Assembly: GCA_911728455.2 (NCBI GenBank)
Contig: OU452235.1
Coordinates: forward strand, 8,734,351-8,798,350
Direction of reading: 5' to 3'
Length of the DNA stretch: 64,000 bases
Source: Marthasterias glacialis
Lineage: Eukaryota > Echinodermata > Asteroidea > Forcipulatida > Asteriidae
Position 1 is the stretch's first letter. Each line of letters starts with the position of its first letter. Positions 15,101 to 24,497 of the stretch are shown here, piece by piece. The notes beneath the pieces are model-generated. The model saw only the letters and a program-made list of their open reading frames with translations, was not told the origin of the DNA and ran no database searches. Made by a program: the position numbers and the translations under genes.

Positions 15101-17727
15101 CCTGTATGTTTTAATATGTAAAGGCCAATTTTACAAACTCTATTATCACCTTGAATATGTTGTTTTACAGCAAAATAAGTGATAACAAAATTCTCACTAA
15201 TTGAATTCCCTTTCTGATAATCTAAAAATCATTGAGATTGGCCAATAAATGTTCAAGTTCTTGATCTTTGTTTCCAAAGTGAGATCTGTAAACTTTAACA
15301 CTTTTTTGTACACAATCATATGGCACTTCGTTTGGCATTTTGGATCTTTCCACTCCAATTTGAAGGGATTGCACAATAGCAACCTTATTTTATTTTACCA
15401 TCATTAGAAAGATCCGATCTTTCTCTTTCCAATGAGGGTAAGCTTGGGTATGGAGGATGAACATGGACAAAACTACAACTTCATAACAAATGGCCTTTGA
15501 GCTCAGGCTTGAGTGCTTTTTTGTGTGTAACCTTGGTTGACAAAAGTCGCCAATGGTAAAGAAGAGCGGGTATAAGTGCTAAGTCAGGCAACTAAAGTCG
15601 CCAATGGTAAAGAAGAGCGGGTATAAGTGCTAAGTCAGGCAACTAAAGTCGCCAACGGTAAAGAAGAGCGGGTATAAGTGCTAAGTCAGGCAACTAAAGT
15701 TGCCAATGGTAAAGAAGAGCGGGTATAAGTGCTAAGTCAGGCAACTAAAGTCGCCAATGGTAAAGAAGAGCGGGTATAAGTGCTAAGTCAGGCAACTAAA
15801 GTCGCCAATGGTAAAGAAGAGCGGGTATAAGTGCTAAGTCAGGCAACTAAAGTCGCCAATGGTAAAGAAGAGGGGGTATAAGTGCTAAGTCAGGCAACTA
15901 AAGTCGCCTATATGGTAAGGAGAGGGTTAAGGCAAGACAAAAAATCTCAAAAATTTAGAAAACGTGATTTTTGACATGCCCGTCCTTTCGTGAAAATGGT
16001 AACCGTGACAAACTGTAGTCTAGTGTTTTTCCAAACACATAGGCCTACTTTTTATATGTTTTCCAATGTATACAGTTTCCAACCTCCACCTAAAGACTCA
16101 GCCTATGAAAAAGAGAAATGCTTTGTCTCTTGTAACAACTTTTCTGGTCCGGTGAAATTGCTGTAATTAAAAGTTCACAAACCTTCTGTCTCCTCTCAAG
16201 GTTTGGATCTTCAATTTCATGCCATTTATCTTCATCAATGTCACACAGCCATTCTTTCTCTCCTAAACCAACGAGGCAGTTTGGGTTTCCCTTGCAGTTG
16301 CGCCTGGCAAATTTCCAAAAAGGGAAAAAAGAAATCAAAAATTGCAAAAAAGGTCTCCATAACTCCATCGCATCACGATCAAAGATCGTGCTACCTCTCA
16401 TGCCTCCTGTCAACATAATACTACAAAAACAAGAAATCGTAGTGTTCTAATGACAAAGTACAGTTGGTTAGTTTCGATCTAAAAGCTACCTGTATACAAA
16501 AAAATAAAACCAGCACCAATCTTCTAAAGAAACAGTTCCATCTGAAATACTGTCAAAGTTAACAAAATAGCATCTGCAGACCCCACAAATTACTGCTTAT
16601 TTTGATAGTCACTTTTAAAATAAGCCCAATATAAGCACCAATGTGGATGACAAAACATAAAGCATTTGTTGCACATGGTGTGTTCATTGAGCACTAGAGG
16701 ATGGTAACACAGTTACTCTTCCAAAAACCATGATCTATTTTCCCTTTAACCAGTAGGCGCTGGGTGAGGTGTATACTTGCAAATAATTTCCCTGTCTGGA
16801 AACAGCAGTCGTGTACATTGTGCAAAATCAGAATACCGGAACCAAGGTCCAGACCACCCACTAGCTGTCTAATGCTTTGTTTCACCCACACAAAGACAAA
16901 ACATGGTCTTGAATATTTTTCTGTTTTCTGGCTATTGAGACGTGGCTTTTATGTAATTTTCGATTCCAGACCTTTGTCCTTTTGTTCCAAGAAGAGGATT
17001 ATGAGAATCGAGAGGCTTCCATCATTGTTTATTCATTGTATTTCCACTCAACGGAGATAAGTTATAGTGAATCGGGAATCTAGCCAGGAATCCTATGCTG
17101 TAGCTAGCGGCCGATGTTTTGCAATTCATGGTGCGTGAATTTGACATTTTCTCGGTTGAAAAAACAAACTGCACGATGCAATAAAGAGAATCTTTGTTCT
17201 CTTAGCTTTGTCAAGTCAAGGTTTCTTTGTGTCAGTGGTACTCTCAAAGAAAAACGATTCCAGCAATTCCAACAAAATAATCTCGTCAGGGGGACAGGCA
17301 AAAAGTAAAAAAATCCCAGAAGTAACTGGTTAACAAGGGGGCGAACCTACATATATTTATCGAAACAATGTAAAACAAAGAAAAACTATTTACTTCTCCC
17401 CAACTTTTTTCTGTAATTTTCAGTAGTTTACCCGTGTTTTCTTGTAGATTTCCTTAGATTTTTCTGTGATTTCCAAATGTTTTCCTGTGTAATTTTACTG
17501 AAGTTTTCCATTGTTTTCTGGTAGTTTTTAGGTGTTTTCCAGTATACAGTAATTCCATAAACAGGGAGTTACTGCAAAAAAAATTTTGCTCACCTGCAAA
17601 TATTGCGCTGGCAGGGGTCAAGTCCGATACGGTATGCAAGCTCCACATGTTCTCTGGTAACCGACTCAGGTTGAACCGTTTCTGTCCACTGCCAGCTCAG
17701 TTTATCAAGCTGATGTTTGGCTGGCAT
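1..17727 (-). CDS. USP48: Ubiquitin carboxyl-terminal hydrolase 48 (15 exons, 3' end off window)
   Basis: This is a cysteine protease that removes ubiquitin from proteins; vertebrate USP48 is largely nuclear and has been linked to NF-kB signalling and histone H2A. Fifteen exons translate to 592 residues in one consistent phase, all with GT donors and AG acceptors. The Cys box ([12 protein letters not shown], Cys98, the same number as human) is in exon 3. The DAQEFSKLF box is in exon 7. The zinc ribbon uses C229-x2-C232 and C276-x2-C279. The His box (YSGHYVAH, His359) and HKFNDEEV are in exon 11, and YMLVYK closes the catalytic domain in exon 12. Exons 13-15 enter the first DUSP domain. The start MPAKHQLDK aligns with the human N-terminus. 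Human USP48 has about 1035 residues, so the remaining DUSP domains and the ubiquitin-like end lie left of the window. All active-site residues are intact. Identification is by recognition of the family sequence. Confidence 0.97.
282..442 (-). CDS. USP48: USP48 exon 14 (DUSP region)
   Basis: Residues 496-549. [20 protein letters not shown], then [20 protein letters not shown] matches human SLEWLQKWLDE and CLCSHDKLHPDK. The acceptor (TTGTTGCAG) and the first dozen codons are copied several times in the adjoining intron at 443-790. Confidence 0.95.
443..790 (-). repeat. 72-bp tandem repeat made of USP48 exon 14 acceptor and exon start
   Basis: About five further copies of a 70-72 bp unit follow exon 14 in intron 13. 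CCAATCAGAA anchors occur near 411, 483, 555, 625, 697 and 767. On the minus strand each copy holds an acceptor-like TTGTTGCAG or close variant, then GAGAAACC and a variant of the exon start (EWLHSDWL). The period is 24 codons in the copies nearest the exon, and that frame stays open across three copies (255-569). A decayed copy follows near 1000-1140. Confidence 0.92.
1215..1735 (+). repeat. Interspersed repeat R1, copy 1 (intron 13)
   Basis: About 500 bases shared with an inverted copy at 16840-17335, and in part with 3740-4140 and 13830-14130. Shared landmarks are CCTGTCCCCCTG, GAGAAAATGTCAAATTCA, GCAAAACATC, AACAATGGTGGAAG and TTGTGTGGGTGAAA. No coding sequence or family is recognised; limits are approximate. 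Confidence 0.8.
1919..2122 (-). CDS. USP48: USP48 exon 13
   Basis: Residues 428-495. [20 protein letters not shown], then [20 protein letters not shown] matches human [20 protein letters not shown]. The donor is CCTG before GTAAGC. Confidence 0.95.
2255..2600 (+). repeat. Interspersed repeat R2, copy 1 (intron 12)
   Basis: Shares with 6158-6480 the start GGCCTGTGAGTGG, an A-rich tract, TAGATGTTCAAAAACCTAAC and ATTGTGTAGTTTTTATAGTA with AAACAAGCTCAAGTTTCCGA. A tRNA-like SINE follows each copy a few hundred bases later, so the pair may be one larger duplicated block. Confidence 0.7.
2981..3100 (-). repeat. tRNA-derived SINE-like copy (family 1)
   Basis: Read on the minus strand: GGTTCAAATCCTGGTCATGA, a tRNA B-box-like block, then ACACTTATGTCTTTGAGCA. 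The same module occurs at 6601 and 8316. It lacks a full tRNA fold. Confidence 0.7.
3425..3520 (-). CDS. USP48: USP48 exon 12 (end of catalytic domain)
   Basis: Residues 396-427: [20 protein letters not shown], then [11 protein letters not shown]. Matches human SRNAYMLVYR at the end of the USP fold. Confidence 0.95.
   Translation of the reverse strand: MVVLNMGNDPRTSRDTMPLRTLTCLCTREKH
3740..4140 (+). repeat. Interspersed repeat R1, diverged copy 2 (intron 11)
   Basis: Matches copy 1 in the segments around CGAGAAAATATGAGATGCAT, CACCATGAATTGCAAAAC, AGCAATGGTGGCAGCC and AGGGAATTACACGATAA. More diverged than copies 1 and 4. Confidence 0.65.
4818..4994 (-). CDS. USP48: USP48 exon 11 (catalytic His box)
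   Basis: Residues 337-395. [20 protein letters not shown] carries His359, followed by [20 protein letters not shown]. Acceptor CCGTCAG, donor CAAG before GTAAGT. Confidence 0.97.
5440..5765 (+). repeat. About 110-bp tandem repeat, three copies (intron 10)
   Basis: GATATCATGTGGT recurs at 5522, 5637 and 5745. CCTCCTACTGTC, CAATATTATC(ATCCACTG) and GAATGATAGAT recur in order between them. Copies are diverged, so the array is not young. Confidence 0.85.
6044..6126 (-). CDS. USP48: USP48 exon 10
   Basis: Residues 309-336: [20 protein letters not shown], then TPHLPKD. It matches human [20 protein letters not shown]. Confidence 0.95.
6158..6480 (+). repeat. Interspersed repeat R2, copy 2 (intron 9)
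   Basis: Same landmarks in the same order as 2255-2600: GGCCTGTGAGTGG, an A-tract, GACAGATGTTCTAAAAACTA, ATTGTGTAGTTTTTAGTAAA, ACTCAAGCTTCCGAGG. No coding capacity seen. Confidence 0.7.
6601..6772 (-). repeat. tRNA-derived SINE-like copy (family 1)
   Basis: Carries GGCATGTCATGGCCGAGTGG (A-box-like, minus strand), a B-box-like GGATTCGAGTC, then the ACACTTATGTCCTTAACCA tail module. Confidence 0.7.
6905..7052 (-). repeat. tRNA-derived SINE-like copy (family 2)
   Basis: On the minus strand CAGGGTGGCATAGTGATTTC (A-box-like) is followed by CCCGGTTCGAATCCCAAAC (B-box-like), then GTGGATTGGGTTTTCAGTC. The sequence differs from family 1. Confidence 0.72.
7084..7217 (-). CDS. USP48: USP48 exon 9 (second half of zinc ribbon)
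   Basis: Residues 265-308. [20 protein letters not shown] gives the second zinc pair (C276, C279), followed by [18 protein letters not shown]. Acceptor TTTTAG, donor CAG before GTATTA. Confidence 0.96.
7218..8315. other. USP48 intron 8, left part: nothing recognised
   Basis: No gene, tandem repeat or recognisable element seen. The short open frames here lack codon structure and overlap on both strands. Confidence 0.6.
8316..8492 (-). repeat. tRNA-derived SINE-like copy (family 1, best preserved)
   Basis: On the minus strand: CCGCAGCTGAGCAGTCTAG (A-box-like), GGTTCGAATCCCTGTCATGA (B-box-like), ACACTTGTGTCCTTGAGCAG and a CCCAGGTGTATAAATAGGAC tail. I recall close relatives as abundant repeats in echinoderm genomes. 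Confidence 0.78.
8564..8672 (-). CDS. USP48: USP48 exon 8 (first half of zinc ribbon)
   Basis: Residues 228-264. [20 protein letters not shown] provides the first CxxC pair (C229, C232), then [16 protein letters not shown]. Confidence 0.96.
8673..9683. other. USP48 intron 7: nothing recognised
   Basis: Contains an imperfect local duplication of ACACAGGGGGCAA near 9016 and 9040. The 110-codon open frame at 9229-9561 has no recognisable protein features. No element family seen. Confidence 0.55.
9684..9808 (-). CDS. USP48: USP48 exon 7 (QQDAQEF box)
   Basis: Residues 187-227. Begins [20 protein letters not shown] and ends [12 protein letters not shown]; a very strong family match. Donor AG before GTAACT. 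Confidence 0.96.
9985..10062 (-). repeat. SINE family 1 fragment
   Basis: CTGTCACCGGAACTGAGACC and TGCTGGACCCCTCGGCTAAG match the A-box side of the family 1 copies; the rest is missing. Confidence 0.45.
10860..10917 (-). CDS. USP48: USP48 exon 6
   Basis: Encodes [19 protein letters not shown] (residues 168-186), matching human YIDPSGFVKALGLDTGQQQ. Donor CAG before GTATGT. Confidence 0.95.
11457..11550 (-). CDS. USP48: USP48 exon 5
   Basis: Too short and phase-split to stand out as an open frame. Acceptor AATATTACAG at 11551; the exon encodes [19 protein letters not shown], then [11 protein letters not shown], matching human ICEHLQYLFALLQNSNRR. Donor CG before GTAAGA. Both boundary phases fit exons 4 and 6. 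Confidence 0.93.
12421..12665 (+). repeat. Possible interspersed repeat in intron 4
   Basis: A short (AAT)n tract is followed by TTATCTAGCGCATAATGCAG, GAGTTTTTAAAAGTCC and GTCATTCCACAATGAAGGTG. This wording recalls a common invertebrate repeat with a 'felt-to-be-conserved' amphipathic reading, but I cannot name the family. Confidence 0.35.
12719..12809 (-). CDS. USP48: USP48 exon 4
   Basis: Residues 106-135 plus one base. It begins [15 protein letters not shown], matching human VWFLNLELRQALY. The exon end at AG before GTGAGT fits the phase of exon 5; the residues after RALY are poorly conserved in the family. Confidence 0.9.
13830..14130 (-). repeat. Interspersed repeat R1, partial copy 3 (intron 3)
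   Basis: Inverted relative to copy 1. It shares CAGGCCTTTGTCCTTTTGTT, the GCCACCATTGTTTATCATTG segment and the downstream part; the outer part is missing or too diverged. Confidence 0.6.
14140..14736. other. USP48 intron 3, left part: nothing recognised
   Basis: AT-rich intronic DNA without recognised repeats or exons. Confidence 0.55.
14737..14796 (-). CDS. USP48: USP48 exon 3 (catalytic Cys box)
   Basis: A 60-base exon for residues 86-105, [20 protein letters not shown]. It carries the nucleophile Cys98. The acceptor TTTGGTAG and donor GTAAGT are clean, and the exon is in phase 0 at both ends. Confidence 0.97.
15541..15918 (+). repeat. 51-bp minisatellite, seven copies (intron 2)
   Basis: AAAGTCGCCAATGGTAAAG starts at 15543, 15594, 15645, 15696, 15747, 15798 and 15849, with a broken eighth start at 15900. 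Copies differ by single bases only. Confidence 0.97.
16183..16303 (-). CDS. USP48: USP48 exon 2
   Basis: Residues 45-85. It contains [20 protein letters not shown], an almost exact match to the vertebrate protein. Acceptor TTTGCCAG, donor AAG before GTTTGT. Confidence 0.96.
16840..17335 (-). repeat. Interspersed repeat R1, copy 4 (intron 1)
   Basis: The reverse complement aligns along its whole length with 1215-1735, at roughly 75-80 percent identity by eye. It ends at AGTAACTGGTTAAC, the counterpart of AACTGGTCTTAACCAGTT at 1213. Confidence 0.8.
17594..17727 (-). CDS. USP48: USP48 exon 1 (coding)
   Basis: Residues 1-44 plus two bases. The ATG at 17727-17725 opens [20 protein letters not shown]; the exon ends CAG before GTGAGC. 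An acceptor (TTTTACAG) at 17744 lies only 16 bases upstream of the ATG, so the 5' UTR is spliced. Confidence 0.95.
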
Positions 17728-17743
17728 ATTTGACTAGTGCAAC

Positions 17744-18029
17744 CTGTAAAAGTGTGATCATTTCAAAGGTAACATACAAATAACTTGTTAAGCTTGAAGG
17801 GGTGAGACAGCATCCGAGAAACATGGTGGGAGAGGGGGGGGCAGGGGATAATCTTTATTGTCAATGTTTGGACAGTGAACAAAAAGACCCATCCTCAATA
17901 ATGGCGTCTGCAGGGGCCAAGAAATTGACAACACACTCAGTGGCGTAACCAGAGAGGGGATGGGGGGGGGGGGCAGGGGGTGAAAAAATTGATTCAAAAG
18001 TTGATCCCTGGATTTGGGCTACAGCATTC
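17744..18029. repeat. G-rich tracts and possible repeat in 5' UTR intron
   Basis: Long G runs at 17830-17845 and 17960-17985. AGTGGCGTAACCAGAGAGGG is similar to the opposite-strand sequence near 62160, suggesting a shared interspersed repeat with a poly-G segment. Confidence 0.45.
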
Positions 18030-18127
18030 GTAGGGCCAAGAAGCGGAGGTAGTCCAGCGTATTGGCACTAGTTATGCCTGTGTGGGGCTAGAATTCGGTG
18101 AGCTAGACCACTCGGTCACAACACGCT
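18030..18127 (-). repeat. SINE-like fragment upstream of USP48
   Basis: GCTAGAATTCGGTGAGCTAG and ACCACTCGGTCACAACACGC resemble the A-box end of family 1. It sits in the probable 5' UTR intron. Confidence 0.45.
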
Positions 18128-18821
18128 ACAGCTACAGACAGTTCTACTCATGCTAATGCTAGTCATTACAACTTGCGTACAAGTGCATGCTGCACAAAAT
18201 AACATTACCTGATTACATTTACCATGTCTACCAGTTTACACAGTCACTCACACTACACTAACACAGTGCTGACTGCTGTACCCAAAAAATTAATTTAAAT
18301 AATTAAAAACCCTAATGGTTATTATTAATTAATAATTGGCTTAGCCTAGACCCAGTAACCGGGGTGCTTAACTCCCTTTTTTAATTCTTTTGACATGATT
18401 ATCGCCTATCGGTCACGGATGTCAAATATTTTTAAATAAGGAGTGCAGCACCCCAGTTACTAATACTAGACCTGGTAATTAGTCACAAATCTGTCATAAT
18501 TATTAACACGATTAATGCTATAGAAATTAGAAACAAAATGTTATTCGATCGTCAATTTGATCTTCATAAATAGTCATCTCATACACCAAGTACACCGTAT
18601 AGCTGTCACTTGTCATGTCAGTGTCACTGCCGACACTTTTTTTGTAAACACTGGCTGGGCTGGCCTTTCTATCCGTTCAGCTGTTGTGCACCCAGCATGC
18701 CCATGAAAAAGAAAAAATGACGGATAAGTGACACACCGGAAAGATAATTGATGGAGACATGCAGTTTACAGCTTGCAAACAAGTACATCCAGGAGTTTAT
18801 TGCACACGGGAAATCACTTAC

Positions 18822-18905
18822 CCTTGGATTAATGCCAACCCAAACATAACACATTCGGATGATAATTTTGGCTCCGAGTCCAACATTCGATTCTCCAAGC
18901 AGTAG
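18822..18905 (-). other. USP48: Probable USP48 5' UTR exon (5' limit unknown)
   Basis: A strong donor (CCAAGG before GTAAGTG) at 18822 is the best partner for the acceptor at 17744 just upstream of the USP48 start. The transcription start is not visible; 18905 is only a guess. An ATG at 18854-18852 lies in this exon. After splicing its frame would run 23 codons and stop just inside the USP48 coding region, making it an overlapping upstream frame. Confidence 0.5.
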
Positions 18906-19609
18906 TCAGTTGTCGATCACTTTCTTGTATGTACATCTTCGACCGCTTCGTCAGGGTGCAATACGTCGCCAGTCACGCGCCAGTTTTACAGGGCGCCCTC
19001 TTGTGAAATAATCATTCGTCAACATGATAACTTCTCAATGAAAATTAATGCACATTAGAACTTACAGGTCCTTTTCGAAACCTCGCTACTTTGACTTGGG
19101 CTTGGGCTTATAGGCTCATTCAGTTCTTTGGAAAATTTGTGCTTTCATCACGGGTCTTCAAATAGGCAGACAGAGCCAATGAATGTTTTAATGCTTCTTT
19201 TAAATCCACTGGGAAGACAACTTTCATGTTTTTAACGTGATCGAAAAATATTGAATCTTGGATCTTGGATCTTGAATCTCTTTCTTTAAGCAAAAAAGCT
19301 AAGCTATAAGCACCAAACAATTCTCCTAACCAGAAAACGGTCACCGGCCGAAATTCTATTATATATGTAACATTTACAAGTGGTATCCTGCTTGATTTTG
19401 CTCAACTGGAAATTGTTTAGCACTACCGTATAATTATGTCTGCTTAAAAAAAAGCATAATGAAACAGGACACTTAATAACTAAAGCTGCGTCCGAAAGTG
19501 AGTTCGGCTGCAGCTGATGTCCGTTAGCCATTAATTCTGGCACATTATTTTTATTATTATTATTTATTCGACCAAGACAAAGACTGAACAAAACAATAAA
19601 AGCAGAGGA
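18906..19609. other. Upstream region of USP48
   Basis: Should hold the USP48 promoter, but no TATA box or other clear core element can be fixed. A small triplication of CTTGGAT/CTTGAAT occurs at 19256-19275. No gene recognised. Confidence 0.4.
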
Positions 19610-19884
19610 AATAACAGCAATTTTTAAGATAAATGGAGCGTAAATAATAAATAAATAACTAAATAACTAACTAACTAACTAACTAAATAAATAAACAACT
19701 AAATAAATAAATACATACATACATACATAAATAAATCGAGTTTGTGAGCGAGCAAGCAAGCAAGTAAGCAAGAGGTAAATAGTAAATAAGTAAATAGAAA
19801 AAAACAAATAAGTAAATAAATAAATTAATTAATTAATAAACAAATAAATAAATAAATTAATAAACAAAAAAATAAATAAATTAA
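19610..19884. repeat. AT-rich tetranucleotide low-complexity DNA
   Basis: Runs of (AAAT)n, (AACT)n, (ACAT)n and (AAGC)n. It ends with a 21-base A-rich string at 19858-19878 that reappears at the far end of the array (59637-59657). Confidence 0.92.
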
Positions 19885-22196
19885 CTAGAACCGAAGTGTT
19901 TGTCCTTCGGACAAACACTCAGCTGTTCCGATTATTGTTTTTTAAGGTACTTGATTTGTAGTTCTTGAGATATCGTCAAGCTTCCGGTTGACCCTAAATT
20001 TAAGACCAACATGCCGTCACGGTATCCCGGGGGTAATGTTGAATTTTCAAGGACTATATAATCGAAAAGATTTTTAAAATTGGCTGTGTACTTCTTAAGT
20101 CATGGTTCAACTTCCGGTTTACCCGGATGTTAAGGTCAACCCGAGGTCACGTCGACCCGAAGCTCATCTTTAATGCCCAATGACTATAATGACCGAAAAA
20201 AGTTTGAAAATCGGTTGTGCCCTTCTTCAGATATAACGATGAAGAGTTGCTTATTAAATATTCACGCGACAGTCACGTGACTAATTAGTTTCTTAAGATA
20301 GTGAGGCCAAAAGATGCACCAGTAAAGCTAAAGTGATCATTGCCACCATTACGCTTATGAAGTATCATAAGCGTACATGGTTATATTCCAGTCGCGGTAA
20401 ATTTCGATCTAGTGCAGTACATACGCACTTATAGCTATGGTGTTGACTGAGTTACCAGTTAACAGTTAATTACTGGAGAAACACACTGCACTATAATTAA
20501 TGTCAGTCTGAAATGACTTGTATATTCTCCTCTGTTTTCAAATTGATTTGAGCTAAATAGGGAACCTAAAATTGCATTCATTTTGAAAAATGTGTTCAAA
20601 AATGTCCAAATCTGGACACTTTTAAAACCTATGCCTTTTGTACATAGATTAAAAGGCCCGGTTAAAATGATGTCATAATGACGTGACGGTAAATGTTAGA
20701 CCAGAAATCACATGTACAATATAGGACAAGTCTATGACTGAAAAAGTTTGAGGATCGGTTGTGCCCTTCTTCAGATATAGCGATATGAAGGGTTGCTTAT
20801 TAAATATTCACGCGACAGTCATGTGAGTAATTAGTTTCTTAAGCTAGTGAGGCCAAAAAATGCACCAGCAAAGCTAAAGTGATCATTGCCACCATTACGC
20901 CTATGCAGAATTATGAGCCTAAGATTATATTTAAGTCGCGGTAAATTTCGATCTAGTGCAGTACATACGCACTTATAGCTATGGTGTTGACTGAGTTACC
21001 AATTAACAGTTAATTACTGAAGAAACACACTGCACCAAGATTAATGTCAGTCTGAAATGACTTGTATTGTTCTCTCTATTTTCAAATTGATTTGAGCTAA
21101 ATAGGGAACCTAAAATTGCATTTATTTTGAAAAATGTGTTCAAAAATGTCCAAATCTGGACACTTTTAAAACCTATGCCTTTTGTACATAGATTAAAAGC
21201 CCCGTTAAAATGATGTCATAATGACGTGACGGTAAATGTTAGACCAGAAATCACATGTACAATATAGGACAAGTCTATAACTGAAAAAGTTTGAGGATCG
21301 GACGTATACCTTTTGAGATATGACGGACACAAACTTGACTAATTAAATATTCACGCGACGATAACGGTCATCCCTGATGACGTCACGAAGAAAAAAATGT
21401 GTTTTTCATACTAACAAATTTTATAAGCTACAAGATGGTATGTAACTTATGACCATCCAATGCCTTTTAAAGAAAACCCTATCAAAACGCACGTTCCATG
21501 TATCGTTCGTACACATACAGAATGGGCTATACACTAACTATAGGTACTCTCTCGGTTACGATTCAAATATCAAGGAAATCTCCAATGCATTGCCGTGATT
21601 GCGCAATCAAAACAGCTAGCCATGGTGTCCGCTTTGTCACTTAATCGTTAAATTATCCTGGATATTGTACTTTTATTAGTTTTTAATGACCTGGAACATC
21701 TCTTATAATAAGCGTTTAACTTTCCAAAACATCTTATGTAATTTAGGAAACTAACAATTAACTTATTTAGAAAATATTGTGTTAAAAACTTTCCAAACCT
21801 GGACACTTTTTGAGCCATGCCTTTTGTACATAGATTAAAAGCCGCATTATAAATGATGTCATGATGACGTGACGGGAAATGTTAGACCAGAAATTACATC
21901 TACAATATAGGACAAGTCTATAACTGAAAAAAGTTTGAGGATCGGATGTATACTTCTTGAGATATGGTAGTAACAAGATTGCCTAATTAAATATTCATGT
22001 CATTAAAACTTTGCTAATTATTTAACTAATTTTAACAAAATCACATTTAGTCACAACTTCATGTACTATGCTTCAATTTGGTATATGATTTGAGTCTCTC
22101 ATATTTACCAATTTTCAGATTAGGCTTAAACAAAAACCGTGTACAAATGCAATACAAGTTGACAGAAACAAAGAATAATAAGAATAATAATAATAA
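19885..22196 (-). repeat. Array unit 1 (hairpin A, two inner subrepeats)
   Basis: CTAG at 19885, hairpin stems 19895-19905 and 19909-19919. Right end of A type (AGGCTTAAACAAAAACCGTG). The outer 3' neighbour is unique AT-rich DNA, so this is the true array edge. Confidence 0.93.
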
Positions 22197-24497
22197 CTAG
22201 AACTGAAGTGTTTGTCCTTCGGACAAACACTCAGCTGTTCCGATTATTGTTTTTTAAGGTACTTGATTTGTAGTTCTTGAGATATCGTCAAGCTTCCGGT
22301 TGACCCTAAATTTAAGACCAACATGCCGTCACGGTATCCCGAGGGTAATGTTGAATTTTCAAGGACTATATAATCGAAAAGATTTTTAAAATTGGCTGTG
22401 TACTTCTTAAGTCATGGTTCAACTTCCGGTTTACCCGGATGTTAAGGTCAACCCGAGGTCACGTCGACCCGAAGCTCATCTTTAATGCCCAATGACTATA
22501 ATGACCGAAAAAAGTTTGACAATCGGTTGTGCCCTTCTTCAGATATAGCGATATGAAGAGTTGCTTATTAAATATTCACGCGACAGTCACGTGACTAATT
22601 AGTTTCTTAAGATAGTGAGGCCAAAAGATGCACCAGTAAAGCTAAAGTGATCATTGCCACCATTACGCTTATGAAGTATCATAAGCGTACATGGTTATAT
22701 TCCAGTCGCGGTAAATTTCGATCTAGTGCAGTACATACGCACTTATAGCTATGGTGTTGACTGAGTTACCAATTAACAGTTAATTACTGGAGAAACACAC
22801 TGCACTATAATTAATGTCAGTCTGAAATGACTTGTATTGTTCTCTCTGTTTTCAAATTGATTTGAGCTAAATAGGGAACCTAAAATTGCATTCATTTTGA
22901 AAAATGTGTTCAAAAATGTCCAAATCTGGACACTTTTAAAACCTATGCCTTTTGTACATAGATTAAAAGCCCTGTTAAAATGATGTCATATTGACGTGAC
23001 GGTAAATGTTAGACCAGAAATCACATGTACAAAGACAAGTCTATAACTGAAAATTTTTGAGGATCGGTTGTGACCTTCTTCAGATACAGCGATATGTAGG
23101 GTTGCTTATTAAATATTCACACGTCAGTCACGTGAGTAATTAGTTTCTTAAGATAGTGAGGCCAAAAGATGCACCAGCAAAGCTAAAGTGATCATTGCCA
23201 CCATTACGCCCATGCAGTATTATGAGCCTATAATTAATATTTAATCGCGGTAAATGTCGATCTAGTGTAGTACATACGCACTTGTAGCTATGGTGTTGAC
23301 TGAGTTACCAATTAACAGTTAATTACTGAAGAAACACACTGCACCAAGATTAATGTCAGTCTGAAATGACTTGTATTGTTCTCTCTGTTTTCAAATTGAT
23401 TTGAGCTAAATAGGGAACCTAAAATTGCATTTATTTTGAAAAATGTGTTCAAAAATGTCCAAATCTGGACACTTTTAAAACCTATGCCTTTTGTACATAG
23501 ATTAAAAGCCCCGTTAAAATGATGTCATAATGACGTGACGGTAAATATTAGACCAGAAATCACATGTACAATATAGGACAAGTCTATAACTGAAAAAGTT
23601 TGAGGATCGGACGTATACCTTTTGAGATATGACGGACACAAACTTGACTAATTAAATATTCACGCGACGATAACGGTCATCCCTGATGACGTCACGAAGA
23701 AAAAAATGTGTTTTTCATACTAACAAATTTTATAAGCTACAAGATGGTATGTAACTTATGACCATCCAATGCCTTTTAAAGAAAACCCTATCAAAACGCA
23801 CGTTGCATGTATCGTTCGTACACATACAGAATGGGCTATACACTAACTATAGGTACTCTCTCGGTTACGATTCAAATATCAAGGAAATCTCCAATGCATT
23901 GCCGTGATTGCGCAATCAAAACAGCTAGCCATGGTGTCCGCTTTGTCACTTAATCGTTAAATTATCCTGGATATTGTACTTTTATTAGTTTTTAATGACC
24001 TGGAACATCTCTTATAATAAGCGTTTAACTTTCCAAAACATCTTATGTAATTTAGGAAACTAACAATTAACTTATTTAGAAAATATTGTGTTAAAAACTT
24101 TCCCAAACCTGGACACTTTTTGAGCCATGCCTTTTGTACATAGATTAAAAGCCGCATTATAAATGATGTCATGATGACGTGACGGGAAATGTTAGACCAG
24201 AAATTACATCTACAATATAGGACAAGTCTATAACTGAAAAAAGTTTGAGGATCGGATGTATACTTCTTGAGATATGGTAGTAACAAGATTGCCTAATTAA
24301 ATATTCATGTCATTAAAACTTTGCTAATTATTTAACTAATTTTAACAAAATCACATTTAGTCACAACTTCATGTACTATGCTTCAATTTGGTATATGATT
24401 TGAGTCTCTCATATTTACCAATTTTCAGATTAGGCTTAAACAAAAACCGTGTACAAATGCAATACAAGTTGACAGAAACAAAGAATAATAAGAATAA
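22197..24497 (-). repeat. Array unit 2 (hairpin A, two subrepeats)
   Basis: Nearly identical to unit 1. Its second subrepeat shares private variants (TAAATGTCGATCTAGTGTAG) with unit 16 at the far end of the array. Confidence 0.93.

Noticed and set aside
21782-24286. Recurrent 64-codon frame (start MLLPYLKKY) in several array units
   Set aside because: Repeats only because the units repeat; it is absent from B units through ordinary substitutions and shows no conserved protein feature.
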